From DATBSK01 sp964501785 (lineage in GTDB: Bacteria; Actinomycetota; Acidimicrobiia; IMCC26256; PALSA-555): 64,000 nucleotides of DNA. The stretch lies in assembly GCA_964501785.1 (NCBI GenBank), contig CAZCUD010000001.1, positions 372,001-436,000 on the forward strand. Direction: 5' to 3'. The position numbers and the translations under genes are program-made. Positions 13,491-21,105 of this stretch are shown one piece after another. The first letter of the stretch is position 1; each line of letters starts with the position of its first letter. The notes under the pieces were generated by a model. It was given only the letters and a program-made list of their open reading frames with translations. It had not been told where the DNA came from and searched no databases.

Positions 13491-14702
13491 TCAGGCGTCG
13501 GCCGCGAGCCGGAAGCCGGCGAAGATCTGCCGCCGGATCGGGTAGTCCCAGTTGCGGAACGTCGGCCGGATCGCGACCGGGTCCGTCGCCCAGGACCCGC
13601 CGCGCAGCACCTTGTACTCGTCGCCGAAGAACACCTCGGAGTACTCGCGGTAGGGGAACGACCGGAAGCCCGGGTAGCCGTGGAAGTCGGAGTCGGTCCA
13701 CTCCCACACCCGCCCGGTGCGCTCGAGGGCGCCCGCTCGGTCGGCGCACTCCCACTCGGCCTCGGCGGGCAGGCGCGCGCCCGCCCAGCGGGCGTGGGCC
13801 GCGGCCTCGTACCAGCACACGTGCTCCACCGGCGCGTCGGCCGCGAGGTCGTCGGTGCGGCCGAAGTGGCGTCGGCACCAACCTCCCGCGCCGTCCCGCT
13901 GCCAGCCCATCGGGTGCTCGAGGCCGGCCTCCTGGCGCCATGCCCAGCCGGCCGCGGTCCAGAGCCGCTCGTCGTCGTAGCCGCCGTCGTCCACGAACGC
14001 GGCGTGCTCGGTGTTGGTGACGGGCTGCGACCCGATGCGGAACGGCCTGATCGATGCGACGTGCGCCGGCCGCTCGTTGTCGTAGGCCCACGGCGCGTCG
14101 TCGGTGCCGAGCACCACCTCGCCGCCCGGCACGTCGACGAAACCGACCCCGGCGTCATCTCGAGGCGTACCTGGAGCCCGCGATCCGGGCTCCAGGTACG
14201 CGTCGAGGGAGGGTGGCAACGCGGCGTCCATGAGGTTGACGGTCGCGAGCATCGTCTCGTCGTGCTGGTGCTCGTGCTGGATCACCATGCCGTAGACGAA
14301 GGCGTCGCGCAGGAGCGGGTCGGAACCGTCGAGGTCGACGTCGGCCAGGTGCTCGAGCACACGGACGCGGACGTCGGTGACGAACGCCCGCGCGTCGGAC
14401 GGCCCGAGGATCGGGAGCTCGGATCGCTCGCGACGCGGGTGCTTGAACGCGTCGTACAGATCGTCGTAGCGGGCGTCGGTCGGACCGGCGCCGGCGAGCT
14501 CGCGCAACAGCCAGAGCTCTTCGTAGTGCCCGATGTGGGCGAGGTCCCAGACGAGCGGCGACATCAGCGGCGAGACCTGCCGGGTGAGCTCGTCGTCGTC
14601 GAAGGGTGCGAGCAGACCGAGGGTGCGCTCGCGGGCGCGCGCGAGCTCCGCTTCGACCGTGCCGCTCAGGTCGAGCGGAGCATCGAGTCGCGCGCCGGTC
14701 AC
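13491..14702 (-). CDS. egtB: EgtB, hercynine oxygenase (iron-dependent sulfoxide synthase)
   Basis: The product has 403 residues from the GTG at 14702, overlapping the egtA stop. The N-terminal DinB domain carries the iron-site histidines (WDLAHIGHYEEL and IQHEHQHDETM). The C-terminal FGE-sulfatase domain has FVDVPGGEVVLGTD, PVTNTEHAAFV, RLPAEAEWE and VLRGGSWA. The enzyme uses O2 to join gamma-glutamylcysteine to hercynine. An odd feature is a 16-bp-arm palindrome at 14165-14201 inside the gene, encoding about 12 residues (YLEPGSRAPGTP) in the interdomain linker. The reading frame is intact and the active-site motifs are unaffected. Confidence 0.94.
   Translation of the reverse strand: MTGARLDAPLDLSGTVEAELARARERTLGLLAPFDDDELTRQVSPLMSPLVWDLAHIGHYEELWLLRELAGAGPTDARYDDLYDAFKHPRRERSELPILGPSDARAFVTDVRVRVLEHLADVDLDGSDPLLRDAFVYGMVIQHEHQHDETMLATVNLMDAALPPSLDAYLEPGSRAPGTPRDDAGVGFVDVPGGEVVLGTDDAPWAYDNERPAHVASIRPFRIGSQPVTNTEHAAFVDDGGYDDERLWTAAGWAWRQEAGLEHPMGWQRDGAGGWCRRHFGRTDDLAADAPVEHVCWYEAAAHARWAGARLPAEAEWECADRAGALERTGRVWEWTDSDFHGYPGFRSFPYREYSEVFFGDEYKVLRGGSWATDPVAIRPTFRNWDYPIRRQIFAGFRLAADA
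14165..14201. repeat. Perfect palindrome inside egtB
   Basis: Perfect 16-bp arms, GCGTACCTGGAGCCCG at 14165-14180 and its complement at 14186-14201, enclose CGATC. With one mismatch the stem extends several more bases outward. It lies in the DNA for the linker between the DinB and sulfatase-like domains, a tolerant place for an inserted palindromic element. It is not the same sequence as the repeats at 4-5 kb and 57 kb. Confidence 0.8.
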
Positions 14703-15979
14703 GCGCGGGCCCGCTCGAGCTCGCGGCCGTTGTCGGGTGCGGGCAGCGGCGACCCTCCGCCGTGCCACGCGTCGAGGCGGTCGTCGGCGGGACAGCGCCC
14801 CCGAGCGACGTACTCGGTGATGAACGCGTCGGTCGCGGCGATCGTGGCGTCGTCGGCGCCGGCGGCGGGCAACGCGTCGCGGGCGACGCGGAAGCACTCG
14901 CGCGCCGCCGAGGCGAACGCCGGGTCGTCGAGCCCGGCGCGAGCCGCGACGTCCCACCGCCCCACCGTCGGTGCCACGACGCCCGCGACCTCCTGGTAGA
15001 GCCGCGGCGCCTGGACGAGCACCGCGCTCACGGCCACCGCGACCCGCCACCACGGCGTCGGAACCGCGTCGATCATGCGCAGCTCGAGCCAGCCCCGCGG
15101 GCGCACGGGCGGGAACAGGGTGGTGAGGTGGTAGTCGAGGTCGTCGAGCGTCGGCCATCCCAGCTCGTGGCCGCCTTCGATCCACTCCTCGAACGTCAAC
15201 GGCGCGAGCACGGGCTCGTGCCGTTCGTCGGAGGCTCGGACGAGCATCACGTTGGCGCTCATCGCGTAGTCGGCCCACGCGTCGCGCGCGCTCGTGGTGA
15301 GGTCGGGCTGGCGGGTGCGGCACCCGTCGATCGCGGCCCACACGGCCATGCGAGTCGACCGGTCGCCCGTCGGCCCGTGCTCGCCGATCGGCGAGTTCGC
15401 GAACGCCGCCGCGAGCACCGGACCGATGTCGTGCGCGACGCGCCAACGACGCTCGCTCTCGGCTCCCCGCCCGAGGGCCAGGTTGACCTGGACCGCGGCC
15501 GTGCTGCGCATCATCGTGCGGCCGGCCGGCCCGGTGCAGTCGAAGAACGCCTCCATCGCGTCGTAGCGGGCGCTGTGCACCGCTCGCTCTCGACGCGGGC
15601 CGGGCTCGAGCCCGAGACCGACCAGCGCGATGCCGGCCTCGGCGAGCGCATCACCGAGGCGACGTGCGTCGTTGGCGGTCGCATCGCAGGCCAGGAGGAG
15701 CGGGAGTGGCGGAGAGCTGAGCTCGATCTGCCCGCCCGGCTCGAAGGTGAGGAGGCTGTGGCCGGGCAGCGGCCCGGCTGCCCGAGCCGCGTCCTCGACG
15801 ACGTCGAGGGGGACGGATCGGGTCGGGTCGTCGGCGTCGACGACGAGCCACTCGAGCTCGATGCCGACCAGGCGGTCGGTGGCGGCGGGGAGGCCGGCGC
15901 CCGAGGGCCGATCGAAGCCTCGATCGGCGATCGTGCGGCGGGCCTCGGCGCGGTCGAGGACGCGTCGTTCGGACGGCAT
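14699..15979 (-). CDS. egtA: EgtA, glutamate-cysteine ligase
   Basis: The product has 426 residues. It makes gamma-glutamylcysteine, the sulfur donor for EgtB. Motifs of the actinobacterial EgtA/GCS2 type are visible: VGIELEWLVVD, TFEPGGQIELSSPP, RTMMRSTAAVQVNLAL and GWLELRMIDAVP. The ATG at 15979 has no good Shine-Dalgarno of its own. It lies 3 bases beyond the stop of a 27-codon ORF that does have one, so its translation may be coupled to that ORF. It is the first recognisable gene of the egt operon; no egtE is present in the window. Confidence 0.93.
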   Translation of the reverse strand: MPSERRVLDRAEARRTIADRGFDRPSGAGLPAATDRLVGIELEWLVVDADDPTRSVPLDVVEDAARAAGPLPGHSLLTFEPGGQIELSSPPLPLLLACDATANDARRLGDALAEAGIALVGLGLEPGPRRERAVHSARYDAMEAFFDCTGPAGRTMMRSTAAVQVNLALGRGAESERRWRVAHDIGPVLAAAFANSPIGEHGPTGDRSTRMAVWAAIDGCRTRQPDLTTSARDAWADYAMSANVMLVRASDERHEPVLAPLTFEEWIEGGHELGWPTLDDLDYHLTTLFPPVRPRGWLELRMIDAVPTPWWRVAVAVSAVLVQAPRLYQEVAGVVAPTVGRWDVAARAGLDDPAFASAARECFRVARDALPAAGADDATIAATDAFITEYVARGRCPADDRLDAWHGGGSPLPAPDNGRELERARA

Positions 15980-15982
15980 CGT

Positions 15983-16066
15983 CTACCGATGCCCGAAGTG
16001 GGCGGTGACCCAATCCATGTCGCGGACGGGGCCGAGCTGGAGGTGACGGATCAGCGCGTGACGCAT
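15983..16066 (-). CDS. Possible 27-aa His-rich leader ORF before egtA
   Basis: The frame ATG (16066) to TAG (15983-15985) encodes MRHALIRHLQLGPVRDMDWV plus AHFGHR-type residues, with four histidines in 27. GTAGGAGGC lies about 9 bases upstream, better than any site before egtA, and the stop is only 3 bases from the egtA ATG. It may be a coupling or leader peptide for the operon. Because ergothioneine is made from histidine, a histidine-sensing role is conceivable but speculative. It could also be chance. Confidence 0.4.
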   Translation of the reverse strand: MRHALIRHLQLGPVRDMDWVTAHFGHR

Positions 16067-16185
16067 GGCGTGGCGCCTCCTACGGGGCTCGGGAGCGGGA
16101 GGCCCGGGCGAGGGCTCTCGATCGTTCGGCGCACGGCGGTCTCCCGGATGTCGGGGTACGGGTCGCGGTGGTCCGTGAGGGCCAT
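16051..16185 (-). CDS. Possible 44-aa ORF at the head of the egt transcript
   Basis: An ATG at 16185 opens 44 codons (MALTDHRDPYPDIRETAVRR at the N-terminus) that end inside the 27-aa ORF, overlapping it by 16 bases. A TAGCGT -10-like box at 16198-16203 would start RNA just before this ATG. The product is hydrophilic and Pro/Arg-rich towards its end, with no recognisable domain. The chained overlap with the next ORF and egtA is the main support. Confidence 0.3.
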   Translation of the reverse strand: MALTDHRDPYPDIRETAVRRTIESPRPGLPLPSPVGGATPCVTR

Positions 16186-16197
16186 CGGCCTGGGAAG

Positions 16198-16203
16198 ACG
16201 CTA
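16198..16203 (-). promoter_or_regulatory. Putative -10 box (TAGCGT) of the egt operon
   Basis: On the reverse strand, TAGCGT sits 12 bases before the ATG at 16185 and overlaps the stop codon (TAG) of the preceding PP-loop gene. It is the only TANNNT match I found in the 134 bases between that gene and the 27-aa ORF. Confidence 0.35.
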
Positions 16204-17310
16204 ACGCCTCGGTGTGACGCCTTCGGCCACGGCCCGCTCGGGGTGGTGTCGATGCGTGCGGCGGAGGAGACGGCGGATCGCCCGTGCCACCCGGCGCGGC
16301 GGCGCCGTCTCGAGGAGATCCCGGTACGTGCGCACGTAGAGCGTGGTCGGCACCTCGTCGAGATGACGGTCCAGGCGTCCGCTCCAGTCGAAGACCGCGA
16401 ACTCGGGCGCCGCGCCCCAGGCATCCACGAGCAGCATCGTGTTGAGGCACTTGTCGCAGCGGGAGCAGTTCCCCGTCGGTCGCCCGTGCTCCCAGCACAC
16501 CCGGAGGTGCTGCTGCGGCAGCTCGTGCCCCACGATGTCACCGACCTTCTGGAGCCGGGTGCGATCGCCGCCGTACCGGCGGATCTCGACCCGATCGGAC
16601 GACCACCGCGCGTCGACGCGCGGGTGGCTTCCCCACGGGATCGCCTGGTCGTCGGGCAGCCCGGTCGACACGAGCAGCACGCCCACGGTCCCGCCGAGCA
16701 GGTGGCCCAGCGCCGCGAGCGCGCCGCCGTGCGAGCGCTCCCAGTCGAGGCCGGCGAACGGCTCGTTGGTCCGCAGGTTCGTCCTGATCCATGCGGGTCG
16801 CGTGTCGAGCTCGCGAGCGATCGTCGCGAACGACCGACACCACGCAGCGGCTCGCACCTCGTCGTGCAGGTAGATGTCGTAGCCGTGGCAGTAGGCGAGC
16901 ACCGAGGGGCGCGGCTCGTGGCAGAGGAGCGTGTGGAACGAGTCGACTCCTCCGGTGAAGCACAGCGCCACCTCGCGAGACCTGGTGCTCGAAGCAGCGT
17001 CACCGATGTCGCGATCGGTCGTGGCCGCGCGGACGACGTCGGTCGAGCAGCCCCACCACTCGTGCCACGTCTCGAGGATGTGCTGGACGCCCTCACGCCA
17101 CGTCGCGCTGACGGGATCAGCGACCTCCAGCGGGATCGAGTCGCTCGCCGCGGCGAGCAGCAGCGCGCTCGCGAACGCCTCGGGCGACGGTTCGAGCTCG
17201 ACGTCGCTCGATTCGAACCACACGGGACGGCTGACGACTGCCTCGACGCGAGCGACGCCGGCGACGACGCTCGATCGCACCGGACCGATGCGCAGCGCCC
17301 CGTCGGTCAC
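16201..17310 (-). CDS. PP-loop ATPase-like protein (QueC/ExsB-type, stand-alone)
   Basis: The product has 369 residues from the GTG at 17310, which overlaps the stop of the upstream methyltransferase. The PP-loop reads CFTGGVDSFHTLL (about residues 117-129), close to the SGGxDS loop of ATP pyrophosphatases that adenylate substrates. Further motifs are ETWHEWWG before the loop, WERSHGGALAALGHLL after it, and a Cys cluster VCWE..NCSRCDKCLNTM that resembles the zinc site of QueC-like enzymes. The C-terminal half of the 811-aa protein at 21106-23541 is clearly homologous. Relatives such as PseA/WbpG amidate sugars in surface glycans; a ligase role on a glycan precursor is inference. Confidence 0.7.
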   Translation of the reverse strand: MTDGALRIGPVRSSVVAGVARVEAVVSRPVWFESSDVELEPSPEAFASALLLAAASDSIPLEVADPVSATWREGVQHILETWHEWWGCSTDVVRAATTDRDIGDAASSTRSREVALCFTGGVDSFHTLLCHEPRPSVLAYCHGYDIYLHDEVRAAAWCRSFATIARELDTRPAWIRTNLRTNEPFAGLDWERSHGGALAALGHLLGGTVGVLLVSTGLPDDQAIPWGSHPRVDARWSSDRVEIRRYGGDRTRLQKVGDIVGHELPQQHLRVCWEHGRPTGNCSRCDKCLNTMLLVDAWGAAPEFAVFDWSGRLDRHLDEVPTTLYVRTYRDLLETAPPRRVARAIRRLLRRTHRHHPERAVAEGVTPRR

Positions 17311-18146
17311 GCGTCGTGCCCCTGGTGGGCGACGAACGTGGGGCACCGATCACCGAGTGGGTACGTGGGGAAGTGGGGCGGCTCGACCACGTCGAACCTG
17401 GTGGTGAACAGATCCTCGAACCACGCGAGCGTCGGGAACCAGTACACCGCGCGCTCGTCGCGATACGACTCGATCGTCGAGATCTCCTCGGGAGGCCATC
17501 CGAGCCGACGACCGATCTCGTCGGCGGACGTGCCGCGGCCATCGAAGTCCTCCCAGGCGCGCGCGACGTCTACTGCACCCTGCGGATCGCAGAGCGCCAT
17601 CAGGAGCCGAAGCTTGAACGACGCGAAGCAGTCGATGCGACCGTCCATGAGCTCGTCCCAGACCGTGGCGGGCGACTCCTGCTGCTCGGGTCGCGCGAAG
17701 ACGCGGACGCAGCAGGACCCGTCCTCGCGGAGCGTCCGGGCGAGTCTCCGAGCGAAGGCTCCGGACTCCTCGGGCGTCAGGTTCGCGAAGCTGCCGTCGG
17801 CGAGCACGAGGTCGCACGCGGGCTCGGCGAGCGGCAGCGCGCGCCAGTCGGCCTCGACGGCGAACCGCGGGGCCTGGTGGGGCGCCGGGGCCGGCCAGAC
17901 GTCGGTCAGCGCGGTGTGAGAGCGATCGACCGCGATGACCACGCTCCCCGGTGGCCACCGGAGATCCGCGAGCCCAGGGGTCGCCCCCAGGACGATCGCG
18001 GCCGCGCCCTCCGATCCGGCCCGCTCCACCCAGTCGTCGATCGTCCGTTGCGCCACGTCGAGGTCTTCGCGAGCGGGGCTCAACGGCGGCGTGAGTAGGT
18101 TCCACTGCCGGGCCTGCTTCGACCAGAGCGACTCGCCGTAGCTCAT
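17307..18146 (-). CDS. Class I SAM-dependent methyltransferase
   Basis: The product has 279 residues from the ATG at 18146, overlapping the glycosyltransferase stop (ATGA). The Rossmann motifs are AAIVLGATPGLADL, VVIAVDRSHTALTDV and LPLAEPACDLVLADGSF, with the following F..L..TLREDGSCCVRVF. The C-terminal part (WWFP-like VYWFPTLAWFEDLFTTRF) is typical of methyltransferases found in glycan clusters. The substrate is unknown. It lies in a three-gene reverse operon, glycosyltransferase-methyltransferase-PP-loop protein, with 4-bp overlaps at both joins, so the three products probably act on one molecule. Confidence 0.85.
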   Translation of the reverse strand: MSYGESLWSKQARQWNLLTPPLSPAREDLDVAQRTIDDWVERAGSEGAAAIVLGATPGLADLRWPPGSVVIAVDRSHTALTDVWPAPAPHQAPRFAVEADWRALPLAEPACDLVLADGSFANLTPEESGAFARRLARTLREDGSCCVRVFARPEQQESPATVWDELMDGRIDCFASFKLRLLMALCDPQGAVDVARAWEDFDGRGTSADEIGRRLGWPPEEISTIESYRDERAVYWFPTLAWFEDLFTTRFDVVEPPHFPTYPLGDRCPTFVAHQGHDA

Positions 18147-19273
18147 CGCGCGTGCGGAGGGGTGACCACGGCCCGGAAGACGTCGGCGAAGGCCTCGGGG
18201 GCAGCGTCGCGCAAGGGTGGGCGGTTCGCGCGCTGGTCGGTGCTGGTGGGCAGTGCGGCATCGAGCTCCGCGACGATCCCGGCCGCGAGCGCAGGCGCGT
18301 CGCGTGGCGGCACCAGGCGTCCGGCGTCGGGGTGCGACCCGGCCAGGATCTCGGGTGGCCCACCCTGGTCGGTGGCCACGACGCGCGCGCCGCTCGCCAG
18401 CGCCTCGACGGCCACCAGGCCGTAGGGCTCCGGCTCGGTCGACGGGAGCACGAAGACGTCGAGGTCGGCGAACACGTCGGCGACGTCGTCGCGTGGGCCG
18501 AGCCAGTGGACGTCGGCAAGCTCGGCGGCCCGCGCCTCCAGGCCGGCGCAGTAGTCCTCCTTGCCGACGACGGCACCGCCGGCGACGACGAGGTGCGCGG
18601 CCGGCACCGCCGCCTTGACCGCGGGCCACGCGTCCAGGAGCACGTCGACGCCCTTCCACGTGTCGATGCGCCCGGCGCTGCCCGCGAGCGGAGCATCGTC
18701 GGGGATGCCGCGGGTCGCGCGGAAGCGCCCGGCACGGTCGGGCCGGTACTCGGCCGGGTCGGCCGATTCGTGGATCACGACCACGTTCGCCGGGTCGAGC
18801 TGGTCGGCGATCGCCTGCGACATCGCGATCACCCGCGTCGCGTACCGCCGGGTCAGGAACCGCTCGACGCGCAGCGCGGCGCGCGACTGCACGACGATCT
18901 CGCGCGCGTGCCACACGTGCGGACGCCTCGCCAGGCGGGCGACGGCCCAGCCGTACCAGGAGTTGAGCGAGTTGGTGTGCACGACGTCGACGTCGAGACG
19001 CCGCACGAGGGCCCGCAGGCGGCCGACCGCGAGCGGCCACCCGCCGGCGTACCCGAGCCATGCGAGCGCCCCGTGGCTCGTCGAGATGCGACGCATCGGC
19101 ACCACGTGGACGGTCACACCCGCGGCCTCGAGCTCGGGACGCAGCGGTGGGTCGGCGGGCACCGCGACGTGGCACTCGAACTCGTCCGATGGCAGGCTGC
19201 GCAGCATCCGCAGGAGCGCCTGATCCGAGCCACCGCGCTCCGCGACGGGCTGGATCGAGAACAAGCGAATCAT
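18143..19273 (-). CDS. GT4-type glycosyltransferase
   Basis: The product has 376 residues. The GT-B fold is recognisable: N-terminal RGGSDQALLRMLRSL, then WHAREIVVQS, the acceptor/donor hinge SAGRIDTWKGVDVLLDAWP and the donor-site motif PSTEPEPYGLVAVEALASG with the E-x7-E pattern. It transfers a sugar from a nucleotide donor, of unknown specificity. The ATG at 19273 overlaps the ATG of the divergent glycosyltransferase (CATG). A TTG 15 bases upstream is less likely as a start. It heads the operon with the methyltransferase and PP-loop gene. Confidence 0.9.
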   Translation of the reverse strand: MIRLFSIQPVAERGGSDQALLRMLRSLPSDEFECHVAVPADPPLRPELEAAGVTVHVVPMRRISTSHGALAWLGYAGGWPLAVGRLRALVRRLDVDVVHTNSLNSWYGWAVARLARRPHVWHAREIVVQSRAALRVERFLTRRYATRVIAMSQAIADQLDPANVVVIHESADPAEYRPDRAGRFRATRGIPDDAPLAGSAGRIDTWKGVDVLLDAWPAVKAAVPAAHLVVAGGAVVGKEDYCAGLEARAAELADVHWLGPRDDVADVFADLDVFVLPSTEPEPYGLVAVEALASGARVVATDQGGPPEILAGSHPDAGRLVPPRDAPALAAGIVAELDAALPTSTDQRANRPPLRDAAPEAFADVFRAVVTPPHAR

Positions 19274-20417
19274 GCGTGTCGCCCTCAACGTCGAGCAGCT
19301 CGTGCACCGCCCGCCCGGTGGGATCGGGCGCTACACCGCGGAGCTGGTGAGGCTACTGCCGGACGGTGACGTCGATCTGATCCCGTTCGTCGCGCGCCAT
19401 CGCGCGTCGACCGTCGAGCATGCGCTGGCGCGGTTCGGGCTCGACGGCGAACGGGGCGTGCAGCCCGTGCGCTTGCTGCTCCCGCGCCCGGTGCTCTACG
19501 ACACCTGGAACGTCGTCGGCGTCCCTCCGCTGGGTCTGCTCCACCCGCGCCTTCGAGGTCTCGATGTCGTGCACGCGCCGTCGCTCGCGGTGCCACCACG
19601 AAGCGACGCCGTTCCGCTGGTGGTGACGGTCCACGACGCGGCGCCCCTCGTCTTCCCCGAGACCTACCCGCGCCGCGGGCGCTGGTTCCACGCGACCGGC
19701 TTCCGCGCCGCGGCACGCCGGGCCGACGCGGTGATCGCGCCGACGCAGGCCGCCGCCGACGAGATCGTGCAGCGCACGGCGATACGTGCCGACCAGCTCC
19801 AGATCGTCCCCCACGGCGTCGACCAGGACGTGTCCGACGCCGCCGCGGTGCACGAGATGCGACGGGCACTCGGGCTCGGCGACGCCCCGTACGTCCTCTG
19901 GGTGGGGACGCTCGAGCCGCGCAAGAACGTCGCGGTGCTGCTCGCCGCGTTCCGGCGGGTCGTCGATGCCGGGCTGCCGCACGCGCTCGTGCTCGTGGGC
20001 TCGAAGGGATGGCTCGACACCGCGTCGGCGATCCGCGCGCCCATGGTCGCGTTGGGCGATCGCGTGCACCTCACCGACTCGCTCCCGGATCGCTCGCTGC
20101 ACGCGCTGTACCACGGCGCGGACCTGCTCGCGCTCCCGAGCCTGCACGAGGGCTTCGGGCTGCCCGTCCTCGAGGCGATGGCCCAGGAGACCGCGGTCGT
20201 CTGCTCCGACATCGCGGTGCTCCGAGAGGTGGCGGGAGACGCCGCCGCGTTCGTCCCGGCGCGCGACGCCGACGGCTGGGCTGATGCGCTCGTCGGCCTC
20301 CTCCGGGACGAGGCCACGCGAGCGCGGCTCGCGCGGGCGGGGCGAGCGCGGGCCGAAGGCTTCACCTGGGGGCGTTGCGTCGAACGGACGCGCGCGGTGT
20401 ACCGCGAGCTGACCTGA
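19272..20417 (+). CDS. GT4-type glycosyltransferase (mannosyltransferase-like)
   Basis: The product has 381 residues. Motifs: PPGGIGRYTAELVRLL near the N-terminus, VTVHDAAPLVFPE, VIAPTQAAADEI, WVGTLEPRKNVAVLLAAF and LPSLHEGFGLPVLEAMAQ, the last being the nucleotide-sugar site with E-x7-E. It is similar in style to the reverse-strand glycosyltransferase at 50085-51206. It is divergent from the neighbour at 18143-19273, with the two ATG codons overlapping by two bases, so each promoter must lie inside the other's coding region if the starts are right. It runs convergently into the metallo-hydrolase gene. Confidence 0.92.
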   Translation: MRVALNVEQLVHRPPGGIGRYTAELVRLLPDGDVDLIPFVARHRASTVEHALARFGLDGERGVQPVRLLLPRPVLYDTWNVVGVPPLGLLHPRLRGLDVVHAPSLAVPPRSDAVPLVVTVHDAAPLVFPETYPRRGRWFHATGFRAAARRADAVIAPTQAAADEIVQRTAIRADQLQIVPHGVDQDVSDAAAVHEMRRALGLGDAPYVLWVGTLEPRKNVAVLLAAFRRVVDAGLPHALVLVGSKGWLDTASAIRAPMVALGDRVHLTDSLPDRSLHALYHGADLLALPSLHEGFGLPVLEAMAQETAVVCSDIAVLREVAGDAAAFVPARDADGWADALVGLLRDEATRARLARAGRARAEGFTWGRCVERTRAVYRELT

Positions 20418-20421
20418 ACGG

Positions 20422-21045
20422 CTACCAGCCGCGGTCGGCCCACTCCTGGAGATGCGGTCGCTCCTCGCCGACGGTGGTGTCGAGACCGTGCCCGGGCAGG
20501 ATCAGGTGATCGGCCGGCAGCGTCAGGAGCCGGCGGTCGATCGACGTCAGGATCTGCTCGAAGCTCGCACCCGGCGTCGACGTGTTGCCGGGGCCGCCGG
20601 GGAAGAGCGTGTCGCCCGTGAAGACGACGGGCTTGCCCTCGAGGAGGAACGAGGTCGATCCCTTGGTGTGCCCGGGCGTGTGGATCGCACGCAGGCGGAG
20701 GTCACCGACCTCGAACACCTCGTCGTCGGGGATCAGGAAGTCGTAGGTCGAGAGCATGTCGGTGTCACCCTCCGCGATGCCGACGTCGATCCCGGCGTCG
20801 CGCATGGCGGTCACGGCCTGCACGTGGTCCCAGTGCCCGTGGGTCGTGAGGACACGCCGCACCCCGGTCGCACGTGAGACCTCGAGAAGCTGTTCGTGCT
20901 CGTTGGCCGCGTCGACCAGCACGGCGTCGCCGGTGTGCTTGCACCGGACGACGAACACGTTGTTCTCGTAGGGACCGACGATCAGCTTGTCGATGCGGAC
21001 GTCGTCGTCCTCGAGGTGGGCGGGGATGCGAACCGGTGGGGCCAT
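20422..21045 (-). CDS. Metallo-beta-lactamase-fold hydrolase (glyoxalase II-like)
   Basis: The product has 207 residues. The zinc motif THGHWDH is followed by HTPGHTKGS, VFTGDTLFPG and LILPGHG, the ordered metal ligands of the glyoxalase II-like branch. It starts MAPPVRIP at the ATG at 21045. A TACGCT box 6 bases upstream suggests leaderless mRNA. A thioester or persulfide substrate is likely from the family but not shown. It shows no evident link to the flanking glycan genes. Confidence 0.9.
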   Translation of the reverse strand: MAPPVRIPAHLEDDDVRIDKLIVGPYENNVFVVRCKHTGDAVLVDAANEHEQLLEVSRATGVRRVLTTHGHWDHVQAVTAMRDAGIDVGIAEGDTDMLSTYDFLIPDDEVFEVGDLRLRAIHTPGHTKGSTSFLLEGKPVVFTGDTLFPGGPGNTSTPGASFEQILTSIDRRLLTLPADHLILPGHGLDTTVGEERPHLQEWADRGW

Positions 21046-21051
21046 CTACCG

Positions 21052-21057
21052 AGCGTA
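21052..21057 (-). promoter_or_regulatory. Putative -10 box (TACGCT), leaderless spacing
   Basis: TACGCT on the reverse strand, then 6 bases, then the ATG at 21045. Confidence 0.5.
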
Positions 21058-21105
21058 TCGGCGGTGTGACGTTGCGGTAAGACTGCATTCGGTGATCACG
21101 ACTCG

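Noticed and set aside
13419..14999. Long forward-strand open frame opposite egtB
   Set aside because: It is the antisense shadow of egtB/egtA, which carry full sets of family motifs. High-GC codon bias produces such open frames on the opposite strand.
16201..17310. QueC for queuosine biosynthesis
   Set aside because: The PP-loop and Cys cluster resemble it, but length, other motifs, the fused paralogue and the glycan-gene context differ, and no queD, queE or queF is present.
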